Positions 53,619-61,962 of a DNA stretch of 64,000 nucleotides are shown in pieces. Where the stretch lies: positions 372,001 to 436,000 of the forward strand of contig VBAR01000002.1 of NCBI GenBank assembly GCA_005882315.1. Reading direction: 5' to 3'. Under the pieces are notes generated by a model that saw only the letters and a list, made by a program, of their open reading frames with translations, did no database searches and was not told where the DNA came from. Position numbers and translations under genes: made by a program. The stretch is from Bacteroidota bacterium (GTDB taxonomy: Bacteria > Bacteroidota > Bacteroidia > Chitinophagales > Chitinophagaceae). Position 1 is the first letter of the stretch. Each line of letters starts with the position of its first letter.

Positions 53619-54790
53619 GAACTATCATCGAATCAATTAAAGCAACTGAAGTAATTGTGCCTTCGAAACCGGACAGTCTAAATTCTGATTCGGTGCTGGA
53701 TAAAGATGAGGCATTTGCCAAAAAATTTTTAACCGGGGCAAGTTGGACAGAATTTGCTATGCAGTCAAAGTGGATCATTGAAATAGAATTGAAAAATGGT
53801 TTGATCGGTATAGGTGAAACATATAGAAGCGCTTCGAAGGAGTTAATAGAAGAAGCTATAAAAACCTTTATTGGTTTAGATATTCTGAAGATCAACTGGA
53901 GAAGGCTTCCGGTTAATGACCAAAGAATTTATGAAGCTTTTGAAACCGCTATATTAGATGTGCTGGGTAAAATTTTACATGCTCCCGTCTGCCAGATATT
54001 GGGTGGCGCCTACAGGGATAGGATTGATTGTTTGGGATGGACAGGCCGAAGGACACCCGAAGATGCTGCACAGAAAGCATATGAAGCAATGAAAAAAGGT
54101 CACAAGGCTTTTAAATTCAAATGCTCTGATGAAGATCCGGTTCGCTTATGGACAGATGAGATCAAAAAGAAGTGTGGTGATGGAATAAAAATAATTCTTG
54201 ATCCAAACCAACGATGGATCAATGTGGAGACAACACTTCGTTTAATGGAGGGCGTCGATAAGAATATTATGCTTGGATTGGAAGATCCGATCCGGCATGA
54301 AGATGTGGAAGGCTTTAAATTTCTAAAACAAAATTTAGGTATACCGTTGTACAGGCATATTTCATTGCCCTATACACAAAATATAAAAGATATAATTGCA
54401 TTTGTAAAGTCCGATGCAGTGGATGGGTATAATTTTAATGGCTCGGCATTCAATTCACTCTTACTTGCCGAAATAGCTCATCTCGAAGGAAAGCAATGCT
54501 GGCGTGGTTCAGAAGTGGATCTTGGCATCTCGGAAACAATGGGATTGCATATTGCAGCAGCAAGTATCAATTGCACAATACCGTCTGATATTTTTGGAGA
54601 ATTGGTAAGAGAGAATGATCTAATAGAAGAGCCAATTCAATTTGAAAACGGTTCCGCACTAGTTCCACCTGGGGAAGGTTTAGGAATATCACTTGACTAT
54701 TCAGCGCTTGAAAAATATAAAACCGGACAGAGTTTGGTAACAACATATGAGAAAAACAATTATATCCTGGACACTACTGATCGTGTGTAA
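53615..54790 (+). CDS. enolase-superfamily (mandelate racemase/MLE) sugar-acid dehydratase-like protein
   Basis: The 391-residue protein has the MR/MLE capping domain (SKWIIEIELKNGLIGIGETY), then a barrel with KAFKFKC (base Lys), metal ligands in ILDPNQRW (Asp) and GLEDPI (Glu), and SDAVDGYNF. The third metal-ligand position, usually Glu or Asp in the strand after PL, falls in IPLYRHISLPYT and has no acidic residue. Function may therefore differ from classical dehydratases. In this operon it most likely dehydrates a sugar acid to a 2-keto-3-deoxy acid. Its 3' end overlaps the transporter gene by 44 nt in another frame. Confidence 0.85.
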   Translation: MRTIIESIKATEVIVPSKPDSLNSDSVLDKDEAFAKKFLTGASWTEFAMQSKWIIEIELKNGLIGIGETYRSASKELIEEAIKTFIGLDILKINWRRLPVNDQRIYEAFETAILDVLGKILHAPVCQILGGAYRDRIDCLGWTGRRTPEDAAQKAYEAMKKGHKAFKFKCSDEDPVRLWTDEIKKKCGDGIKIILDPNQRWINVETTLRLMEGVDKNIMLGLEDPIRHEDVEGFKFLKQNLGIPLYRHISLPYTQNIKDIIAFVKSDAVDGYNFNGSAFNSLLLAEIAHLEGKQCWRGSEVDLGISETMGLHIAAASINCTIPSDIFGELVRENDLIEEPIQFENGSALVPPGEGLGISLDYSALEKYKTGQSLVTTYEKNNYILDTTDRV

Positions 54791-55673
54791 CCTGATGTGG
54801 GCACTTCAGTTCACATGCATTAAACTTACACAGGCACAGGTGGGTCCTTATTTCACCGTGTTTGGGCCGATGTTTTTGGCAACTCTTCTTTTAATACCAT
54901 TTGTGTGGAAAGATTTCAAGAAAGGAAAAAAAGCTTTTAAAGACCTTCTTGTGTTTGTGCCGCTTGCATTGCTTGGAGTTTTTCCTGCCCAGGTATTGAT
55001 GACGTGGGGCACACAATATTCCCTGGCAAGTAATGCAGCCATTCTTACACTTGCATTACCTGTTATTACTGCAGTGTTTGCTTTTTTTATTCTGAAGGAA
55101 AAGATGAACAAGGTACGCTGGCTTAGTTTTATTATCGCAATAATTGGCGTTATACTTTGTTCAACAGGAGATATAAAACAAATGAATTTCGGTTCAAAAT
55201 ATGCACTGGGGAATCTCCTCATATTTATTGCGATACTTGGTAACGCCTATTATAACGTTGGCATTAAAAAAATTGCTGAACGATATACTGAAATGGAGCT
55301 TGTGTTTTATACCTATGTCATTATGGTGGTCTTGCTTACGCCTTTAGTATTGTATTATGAACCCGATATTTTTGCAAGGATCCCATCATTTACGCAACAG
55401 ACCTGGATAGGCATGAGCCTATTGACCTTCTTTCACAATTTCCTTTCAATGATCTTATTCTTCAAAGCATTAAAAGTGCTTGATGCGATACAGGTGGCCT
55501 TATCTAATTATCTGATCACTTTTATCGGTTTGCCTGTTGCAGCAATATGGCTTGGTGAAAAATTGAACACACCTGCTATTGTAGGTGGTGTTATGGTCTT
55601 TGTTTCTACTTTAATTATCACAATTGTCGATTATAGGATGACACATAAACCGCCAGTTTTAAAAACAGTTTAA
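54747..55673 (+). CDS. EamA/DMT-family transporter
   Basis: The 308-residue inner-membrane protein has ten transmembrane segments in two EamA repeats. The first repeat begins WTLLIVCNLMWALQFTCIKL and includes ALPVITAVFAFFILKEKM. The second shows GLPVAAIWLGEKLNTPAIVG. The ATG at 54747 lies inside the preceding gene, but the N-terminus fits the first helix, so I keep it. A later Met17 would cut that helix. It may move the sugar acid or an end product across the inner membrane. It is followed by the DHDPS-family gene after 3 nt. Confidence 0.9.
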   Translation: MRKTIISWTLLIVCNLMWALQFTCIKLTQAQVGPYFTVFGPMFLATLLLIPFVWKDFKKGKKAFKDLLVFVPLALLGVFPAQVLMTWGTQYSLASNAAILTLALPVITAVFAFFILKEKMNKVRWLSFIIAIIGVILCSTGDIKQMNFGSKYALGNLLIFIAILGNAYYNVGIKKIAERYTEMELVFYTYVIMVVLLTPLVLYYEPDIFARIPSFTQQTWIGMSLLTFFHNFLSMILFFKALKVLDAIQVALSNYLITFIGLPVAAIWLGEKLNTPAIVGGVMVFVSTLIITIVDYRMTHKPPVLKTV

Positions 55674-55676
55674 AAA

Positions 55677-56597
55677 ATGGATTTAAAAAACAAAAAAGAA
55701 TTATCGGGTGTAGTACCTATTATTCCAACACCTTTTACAGAAAAGGAAGAAATAGACGAAGATGCTTTAAGACGATTAATTGATTTTGCAATTAATGGAG
55801 GCGTTGGTGCAGCATGTTTACCTGCATATGCAAGCGAATTTTATAAACTATCTGACGAAGAGAAATTGCAGGTTGTAAAAATTGCGGTGGACCATTCTGC
55901 CGGAAGAATGCAGATCGTTGCGCAATCAAATCATCCATCCTTAAAGATTGCTATTAAATTGGCCCAGGCTAATGTAAAGGTAGGTGCAGATATAATTTCA
56001 CTGGCAGTGCCACGTATTTTTAGTCTTCCTGAAAATTCTTTGAAGGAATATCTATCCGAATTTATCAAATCGGTACCTGAAACACCCGTGTTGATACAAG
56101 ACTTTAATCCCGGCGGTTCATCTATTAGTGTTGAATTCATTAAAGAATTGATGAATGAAAATCCAAATTTTAAATACCTAAAGCTGGAAGAACCTTTATG
56201 TGCTCCAAAGTTCGAAGCAATTATAAAAGCTACTGAGGGTAAAGTTGGATTATTAGAAGGGTGGGGAGGCTTGTATATGCTTGAATTGATCCCAATTGGA
56301 ATTGTTGGTGTTATGCCTGGTCTTGGAGTTTCAGATATTTTACAAAAAATATTCGCACTAAGAACAGCAGGTGAAAATGAAAAGGCATTTGATCTTTTTG
56401 AAAAAGTGATGCCACAAATATTTTTCTCATTACAAAATATGGAACTGTTTCATTATGCAGAAAAGGAATTGCTGATGGCAAGGGGTGTATTAACCAATAG
56501 TAATGTTCGCAAAGCAAGGTATAAGCCAGATGCTTCTAGTGTTTCTTATATCAAGGAGCTAAATAAAAGGATCATAAATCTTGTTAATAATGATTAA
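55677..56597 (+). CDS. DHDPS/N-acetylneuraminate lyase-family aldolase
   Basis: The 306-residue class I aldolase-type barrel starts SGVVPIIPTPFTEKEEIDED. The Schiff-base Lys is Lys169 (FKYLKLEEP). The usual catalytic Tyr motif (Y-N-x-P) is replaced by IQDFNPGGSS, with Asp at the Tyr position, so proton shuttling must differ from DapA. The family performs retro-aldol or dehydration reactions on 2-keto-3-deoxy acids. In this operon it could cleave or dehydrate the product of the enolase-superfamily enzyme. It overlaps the RraA-family gene by 1 nt. Confidence 0.88.
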   Translation: MDLKNKKELSGVVPIIPTPFTEKEEIDEDALRRLIDFAINGGVGAACLPAYASEFYKLSDEEKLQVVKIAVDHSAGRMQIVAQSNHPSLKIAIKLAQANVKVGADIISLAVPRIFSLPENSLKEYLSEFIKSVPETPVLIQDFNPGGSSISVEFIKELMNENPNFKYLKLEEPLCAPKFEAIIKATEGKVGLLEGWGGLYMLELIPIGIVGVMPGLGVSDILQKIFALRTAGENEKAFDLFEKVMPQIFFSLQNMELFHYAEKELLMARGVLTNSNVRKARYKPDASSVSYIKELNKRIINLVNND

Positions 56598-57307
56598 TGA
56601 AAAATAAATCAGCGACATCTTTTTTGTCCAATAAGACATCTACAGCAGATGCTCATCTTTTTGGATTTATAAAAAAACATTTATATGTCGCTGCTGTTTG
56701 TGATATTCTTGATGAGCTTGGATATCCTAACCAGGCTATGCATCATCGTTTGCGGCCCCTTTTACCAGATATACGCAATTGCGGGTTTTTGGGAAGAGCA
56801 AGGACTTTTCGTTGGATGGATACGAATCACATAGCTGATGATCCGTACGGATTGGAAATAGAAGCAATGGATTCTTTGAAAGAGGGTGATGTTGTAATTC
56901 ACTCAACAGATCATGCTGGTACCAATGCGCCCTGGGGCGAACTTATGTCAACCGTTGCTAAAAGAAACGGAGTGACAGGCTGTGTCTGCGATAGCCAGGT
57001 GAGGGATTGCGTGAAAATAATTGAAATGGGTTTCCCGGTTTATTACAGTGGAATACGTCCACTGGATTCAAAAGGAAGAGCAATTGTAACAGCATATGAT
57101 GTGCCGGTTCGTTGTGGTGAGGTACTTGTAAATCCCGGAGATATTATCTATGCCGATTTCGATGGAATTGTTGTTATTCCTAAAACTGTTGAGGTTGGTG
57201 TATTTGAGAAAGCACAGGAAAAAGTTCATAAGGAAAATTTATCCCGAAAGGAGCTATTGGAAGGAAAAAGCCTCCGGGAAGTTTATAATAAATATAATTC
57301 ACTCTAA
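56597..57307 (+). CDS. RraA-family aldolase/decarboxylase-like protein
   Basis: The 236-residue protein shows the RraA/HMG-aldolase pattern: AAVCDILDELGYPNQAM, FLGRARTFRW, GDVVIHSTDHAGTNAPWGELMSTVAKRNGVTG, CVCDSQVRD, and VNPGDIIYADFDGIVVIP. The CDSQVRD block carries the Arg and Asp of the Mg site, where relatives have DGxVRD. Enzymes of this fold, such as 4-hydroxy-4-methyl-2-oxoglutarate aldolase, cleave branched or linear 2-keto acids to pyruvate or oxaloacetate. It gives a second candidate C-C cleavage enzyme next to the DHDPS-family protein. Confidence 0.92.
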   Translation: MKNKSATSFLSNKTSTADAHLFGFIKKHLYVAAVCDILDELGYPNQAMHHRLRPLLPDIRNCGFLGRARTFRWMDTNHIADDPYGLEIEAMDSLKEGDVVIHSTDHAGTNAPWGELMSTVAKRNGVTGCVCDSQVRDCVKIIEMGFPVYYSGIRPLDSKGRAIVTAYDVPVRCGEVLVNPGDIIYADFDGIVVIPKTVEVGVFEKAQEKVHKENLSRKELLEGKSLREVYNKYNSL

Positions 57308-57316
57308 AGCTAATTT

Positions 57317-58183
57317 ATGAAAGAGAAATTGGTTCCTGTTGACATTAAACCGAATGGCCAGGAAAAAAATAAAGTAACACAGGAGAGTCATGGGAATAAT
57401 AACATGATCGAAGATGCTCCATTAGAAGCATCTGGTAAATACTTAAAATTTGATGGACAGGTAGCCGTTGTGACCGGTGCTGCTTCAGGGTTGGGATTGG
57501 CAATTGCCAAGAAACTTCTAATGGAAGGAGCAACTGTTGCCTTACTCGATATTAATGGGGATGGCTTGAATACTCAATTTGCAAAAGATAAAGTTAAGAG
57601 CAGGCTTTTCCCTTTTGACATAACCAAACAGGAATTGGTAAACGAGGCTATTAATAAGATCGTTGATGAGTTTGGCCGAATAGATATATTAGTGAATAGC
57701 GCCGGTATAACTGGTGAAACCAATTTACTAAGTCATAAAGTTAATGATGAAAATTTACACAAAGTATTTGAAGTGAATTTTATGAGTAGTTTTTACCTGA
57801 CAAAAGCTATTCTTCCTCATATGGTAAAACAAAATTATGGCCGGATATTGCATATTGCTTCTATTGCCGGAAAGGAAGGTAATGCAGGTATGCTTGCGTA
57901 TTCATCTTCTAAAGCGGCCGTTATTGGGATGACTAAAGTACAGGGGAAAGAATATGCTGATACCGGAATCACCATTAATGCGCTTGCACCTGCTGTAGTA
58001 AGAACGCCTATGGTGGATGCCCTCCCGGAAACGCAAATAAAATATATGACTGATAAGATACCAATGAAAAGATGCGGAACATTGGATGAAGCCGCCAACA
58101 TGGTTGCATATATTGTTTCAAAGGAAAATAGCTTTACTACCGGATTCACTTTTGATTTATCGGGTGGCCGGGCTACTTATTAA
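57317..58183 (+). CDS. SDR oxidoreductase with polar N-terminal extension
   Basis: The 288-residue short-chain dehydrogenase has GQVAVVTGAASGLGLAIAKKL (cofactor loop), NSAGITGE, the catalytic Ser in HIASIAGKEG and Tyr-x-x-x-Lys in YSSSKAA. The SDR core begins near residue 46. The first 45 residues (MKEKLVPVDIKPNGQEKNK and so on) are polar and not part of the fold. If Met30 is the start the extension shrinks to about 15 residues. In the L-rhamnose and L-fucose non-phosphorylative routes an SDR oxidises a 2-keto-3-deoxy acid before a FAH-type hydrolase, and the next gene is of that type. Confidence 0.93.
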   Translation: MKEKLVPVDIKPNGQEKNKVTQESHGNNNMIEDAPLEASGKYLKFDGQVAVVTGAASGLGLAIAKKLLMEGATVALLDINGDGLNTQFAKDKVKSRLFPFDITKQELVNEAINKIVDEFGRIDILVNSAGITGETNLLSHKVNDENLHKVFEVNFMSSFYLTKAILPHMVKQNYGRILHIASIAGKEGNAGMLAYSSSKAAVIGMTKVQGKEYADTGITINALAPAVVRTPMVDALPETQIKYMTDKIPMKRCGTLDEAANMVAYIVSKENSFTTGFTFDLSGGRATY

Positions 58184-58225
58184 AACTCACCTAATAAGGT
58201 TACTCATACCACTCTCTAAATAAAA

Positions 58226-59077
58226 ATGAAAATTCTTTACTACAGACAGGGCGATAATTTATTGCCCGGGATCTCTACTCCTAAAGGCGTGATCGCTATC
58301 AACCAGTTCGTACAATCTTCAGGAGAAAAAAAATATTCCGTCCCGTTGACCAGGAAGGATATGGAAGAACTAAAGAAAGAACAAGAATCTTCAGATCAGT
58401 ATGAATTAATAGCTGAGGAAAGCCTGGTTATCGGACCTTGTGCCCCCAATCCTTCAAAAATTATTTGTATTGGGCTTAACTATCGTAAACATGCCGTTGA
58501 AAGTGGAATGACAATACCTTCCGTCCCTGTCACATTTACAAAATATAATAATACTCTTACAGATCATGGAAATGATATTTCCCTCGGACCGGTAGGGGAA
58601 CAATTTGACTATGAAGTAGAGTTGGGTGTTATTATTGGAAAAAAAAGTAAAAATGTTTCGAAAGACGATGCTTTAAATTATGTTCTTGGTTATTGTGTGG
58701 CAAATGATCTATCCTGCAGGGATCTACAGTTTAGGACATCCCAATGGTTGCTTGGGAAAAGCCTTGATCATTTTTTGCCATTAGGAAAATATTTAGTCAC
58801 CGCAGATGAAATTGCTGATCCGCAGAATTTACAACTTACCTGCACCTTAAACAAAGAATTACGTCAAAACTCAAATACCGGAGATATGATATTTTCTGTT
58901 GCAGAGATCATTGAGTTTTTGTCGATGCATATGACACTTGAGCCTGGTGATCTGATCCTGACCGGAACGCCTGAAGGGGTGATAATGGGTATGGAAGAGA
59001 AAAAATGGTTAAAGCCCGGTGATGTTGTCAAGGTCGAAATAGAAAAAATCGGGTATACGGAAAATAGGATGATATAA
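58226..59077 (+). CDS. fumarylacetoacetate hydrolase-family protein
   Basis: The 283-residue protein has an N-terminal lid (about 1-70) and the FAH domain with KIICIGLNYRKHAVESGM, FDYEVELGVIIGKKSKNV (metal-binding Glu pair), YCVANDLSCRDLQF (Asp) and ILTGTPEGV. Relatives include 2,4-diketo-3-deoxy-L-fuconate and L-rhamnonate hydrolases, which release pyruvate and lactate. It is the last gene of the operon. The order SDR-FAH after a dehydratase and aldolases is the main reason to assign this operon to sugar-acid breakdown. Confidence 0.92.
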   Translation: MKILYYRQGDNLLPGISTPKGVIAINQFVQSSGEKKYSVPLTRKDMEELKKEQESSDQYELIAEESLVIGPCAPNPSKIICIGLNYRKHAVESGMTIPSVPVTFTKYNNTLTDHGNDISLGPVGEQFDYEVELGVIIGKKSKNVSKDDALNYVLGYCVANDLSCRDLQFRTSQWLLGKSLDHFLPLGKYLVTADEIADPQNLQLTCTLNKELRQNSNTGDMIFSVAEIIEFLSMHMTLEPGDLILTGTPEGVIMGMEEKKWLKPGDVVKVEIEKIGYTENRMI

Positions 59078-59115
59078 TTCAAATAAAACTAATTTCTGCG
59101 ATTTTTTTCATGATT

Positions 59116-60363
59116 CTATTTGATTTTTGCGCTTACTCTCCAGATAGTATTTCCTTCATCATCTGCTACAAGCATTGAACCGTCTTTTAGAATTGCAATG
59201 CCAACTGGTCGTCCAAAAACGAGGTTCTTATTGTCGTCCTTAATAAACCCTGTCAGGAAATCTTCCGGTTTTCCAGGAATGCCTTTTTCGAAGGGTACAA
59301 ACACTACTTTATAACCGGCAAACCTTGAACGGTTCCAGGAGCCATGCTGACTTATAAAAGCACCCCCATGATATTTTTTTGAAAATTGTTTATTTGTATA
59401 AAACGCCAACCCAAGTGAAGCAGTGTGAGCACCAAGATCAACATCCGGGACTATTGTTTTCGCAACAAGATCGGGATGTTGCCCTTTTAACCGTGGGTCT
59501 TCATTAGCACCCCAATAAGCATACGGCCAACCATAGAAGCTTCCTTCTTTAACCGAAGTAAAATAATCCGGAACAAGGTCATCTCCCAAGTTGTCACGTT
59601 CATTTACAGTTGTCCATAGCTTTCCTGAAACCGGCTCAATCGCCAACCCGACAGGGTTTCGTATTCCACTGGCAAAAATCCTTTCCCCAGATCCGTCAGG
59701 ATTGATCTCAAGAATTACAGCTCTTCCTATCTCATTTTCCAGCCCGTTTTCTCCAACGTTTGAGCCAGAGCCTACAGATACATACAATTTTGAGCTATCG
59801 ATATTAGAGATAATATTCCTTGTCCAATGGTTATTGTATCCGCCCGCAGGCAAATCCATTATTTTTTCCCCTGTGTCATTTATTTGTAATTGACCGGGTA
59901 TATATGAATACCGATAGATCCCATCAGTGTTTCCAACGTAGAGCCAATTGTTTAAAAGTAACATTCCTAATGGCTGATTTAGATTCTTCAAAAATATCTT
60001 TCTTATCTCCGGGTTTCCATCTCCGTTTTCATCCCGAAAAAGAATAATGTCGTTTGCACTTTCTTCTTTTTTGGTTTTTGCTTCAGAAATAAGGATGTCA
60101 TTATTGGGTAATACATAGATCCATCTTGGATTATTTAACCCACTTGCGAATTTAGTTACAATAAACTCTTCTGGTGCCATGGGTATTTTATCCTCCGGCC
60201 AGCCAATTACTTTACATTCTTTAATAGTATCTGGCGTAGCATAGGGTTGTGGTAAAATCATTTCTATTTTTTTGTCCGCGGTAGCTGTACTTTGTTTAGT
60301 TGTACAATTTGAAATGATTGATACGGCGATCAATATCAAAAAAACTGGTTTATAATTTTTCAT
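59116..60363 (-). CDS. soluble aldose (PQQ) dehydrogenase/sorbosone-dehydrogenase-like lipoprotein
   Basis: The 415-residue protein has lipidation Cys20 (IISNC). The six-bladed propeller of the GSDH family is seen in KFASGLNNPRWIYVLPNNDI, ARISEAKTK-like acid blocks (DILISEAK), NHWTRNIISNIDSSKLYVSV, FASGIRNPVGLAIEPVSGKLWTTVNERD, AHTASLGLAFY and SQHGSWNRS. Members oxidise aldoses with PQQ or are sorbosone dehydrogenases. His in NHWTRN and Arg in GIRNPVG match typical active-site positions. It converges on the catabolic operon and lacks the regulon site upstream, so membership of the locus is uncertain. Confidence 0.88.
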   Translation of the reverse strand: MKNYKPVFLILIAVSIISNCTTKQSTATADKKIEMILPQPYATPDTIKECKVIGWPEDKIPMAPEEFIVTKFASGLNNPRWIYVLPNNDILISEAKTKKEESANDIILFRDENGDGNPEIRKIFLKNLNQPLGMLLLNNWLYVGNTDGIYRYSYIPGQLQINDTGEKIMDLPAGGYNNHWTRNIISNIDSSKLYVSVGSGSNVGENGLENEIGRAVILEINPDGSGERIFASGIRNPVGLAIEPVSGKLWTTVNERDNLGDDLVPDYFTSVKEGSFYGWPYAYWGANEDPRLKGQHPDLVAKTIVPDVDLGAHTASLGLAFYTNKQFSKKYHGGAFISQHGSWNRSRFAGYKVVFVPFEKGIPGKPEDFLTGFIKDDNKNLVFGRPVGIAILKDGSMLVADDEGNTIWRVSAKIK

Positions 60364-60751
60364 ATTTTTAGATCAGGGAGTTTTACAAATCTTAATGAAG
60401 TTGAAGCGATCGAAGAAAAAATAGACAGGTATCTCAAAAACTAATTGCATCGATTATCCATTCAAATCTCCGGGCAGTGATTTAATATTTTTCCATTAAT
60501 ATTTCAGTATCCCTTTCAACTTTCAAGTCATTAACCTAATCCCTACCACTATGACCAATCAAACATTTACTCCACGCTTTGTTCTACTAAAAACGTAAAA
60601 CATCTTCCTTTCATAACGGTACCACAATAAGGCTCACGGTTAGTAGTTAGCCGCAGAATTGCGGCACGCATTCTATTTCATCAATCAAAAACTACTGAAC
60701 ATGAAAAAAAATCCTCACCAATGACTACAAATTGAAATCCAATCTCAGCTT
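60364..60751. other. intergenic, no gene seen
   Basis: The ~390 bp between two minus-strand genes are AT-rich. I see no open frame of note, no RNA gene and no hairpin with a T-run. The part next to 60363 should hold the promoter of the sugar-dehydrogenase gene. Confidence 0.45.
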
Positions 60752-61810
60752 TTAATTTTTCTTGATTTTCCGGATAGTATCATTGAAAAGCTCAGCCACA
60801 TAGAGATCGCCGTTTGCACTTACGATCATACCCGTTATATAACCGAATCTTGAAACGCTCCCGGTTCCATTTACATAGCCAACTTCCCCGCCTGCAATTT
60901 TTGTTATTGCCCCGGCAGGGGTTACTTTAACAAATTCCGATTTGATAATATCTCCCTGGTTTATATAAAAATTTCCATTAGCATCCATCGCAATATTATG
61001 CATCTCATTTTCATTTGATCTTTGAACCACTGTAGTAACAACACCACCCGGGGTTATCTTACGGATGCGGGCATTTTTGAAATCTGAAGCATAAATATTT
61101 CCCTGGGCATCTATTGAAAGCGAATAAGGCTCATTGAATTTTGCTGCGCTTCCGGTTCCGTCAACAAACCCCGGGGTAGTACTACCGACGAATGTGCTAA
61201 CAACACCAGTCGGTGAAATTTTGCGTATGCCATGAAAATTAATTTGTGTAAAAAAAATATTACCCTGTCCATCCATGCACATTCCACCTGGAGTATTGAT
61301 CTGTGCAGCTGTACCAGTTCCATCACCTAAACCGGCAACTCCATTTCCAACTATTGTACTTACAGTGCCGGATGGTGTGATTTTACGGATACGCAAATTA
61401 CCTGATTCAGCGACGTACAGGTTTCCCTGGCCATCGATGCAGAGAGCCGTGGGTTTATTAAATAAAGCCGCAGTTCCTACACCATCTGCATAACCGATAG
61501 TATTACCTGCAAGAGTGGTCATCGTACCTGATGGTGTTATTTTACGAATTTTATCATTGTCTGCATCTGCCACATATAAATTTCCCTGTACATCAAATGC
61601 CATTTTGGTCGGGTTATTAAGAAGACCCGGGTTACCAGTGGCAGGATCGATCCCATTAATTCCCGTTCCTGCAAAAGTGGTAACTGTATAATTGGCCGAT
61701 TCATCTTTAACGGGATTATCAATGGGTTCTGGTTTGGGCTTATTGCAACCAAACATTAGTACTAATGAAATTGCCGTAATTCTTATTCGGAAAAGTTGAG
61801 ATAATAACAT
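60752..61810 (-). CDS. NHL-repeat lipoprotein
   Basis: The 352-residue protein has lipidation Cys22 (LVLMFGC) followed by a Pro/Lys spacer. NHL repeats of the type NNPTKMAFDVQGNLYVADAD plus NDKIRKITPSG occur about six times, each followed by TxxTLAGNTIGYADGVGTAA-like linkers. The repeats form a beta-propeller exposed on the cell envelope. This type is common in Bacteroidota and is generally thought to bind protein or sugar ligands. No enzyme residues are apparent. It follows the DUF1566-like gene in the same orientation with a 150-bp gap. Confidence 0.9.
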   Translation of the reverse strand: MLLSQLFRIRITAISLVLMFGCNKPKPEPIDNPVKDESANYTVTTFAGTGINGIDPATGNPGLLNNPTKMAFDVQGNLYVADADNDKIRKITPSGTMTTLAGNTIGYADGVGTAALFNKPTALCIDGQGNLYVAESGNLRIRKITPSGTVSTIVGNGVAGLGDGTGTAAQINTPGGMCMDGQGNIFFTQINFHGIRKISPTGVVSTFVGSTTPGFVDGTGSAAKFNEPYSLSIDAQGNIYASDFKNARIRKITPGGVVTTVVQRSNENEMHNIAMDANGNFYINQGDIIKSEFVKVTPAGAITKIAGGEVGYVNGTGSVSRFGYITGMIVSANGDLYVAELFNDTIRKIKKN

Positions 61811-61883
61811 AGACTTCCAGTTAATTGATTAAAAATATGTTTTGAAATTGAATCTTCAAACCTTTACTTTTTCCTCTGTCGCT

Positions 61884-61907
61884 GTGGTTCGTTTCCTCAC
61901 GAACCAC
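61884..61907. repeat. perfect inverted repeat between minus-strand genes
   Basis: GTGGTTCGT and ACGAACCAC form a 9-bp stem with a TTCCTC loop between the DUF1566-like and NHL genes. There is no T-run on either side, so it is not a clear intrinsic terminator. It could be an RNA hairpin or a protein site. Confidence 0.5.
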
Positions 61908-61962
61908 CTTTATAAATTGTTCTCTGCAGTCGGGCTCTTCGCCATGATGGATTTTTTAATAG

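Noticed and set aside
59116-60363. Sugar dehydrogenase as part of the regulon
   Set aside because: It faces the opposite way and has no copy of the site upstream of its start, so I did not include it in the regulon.
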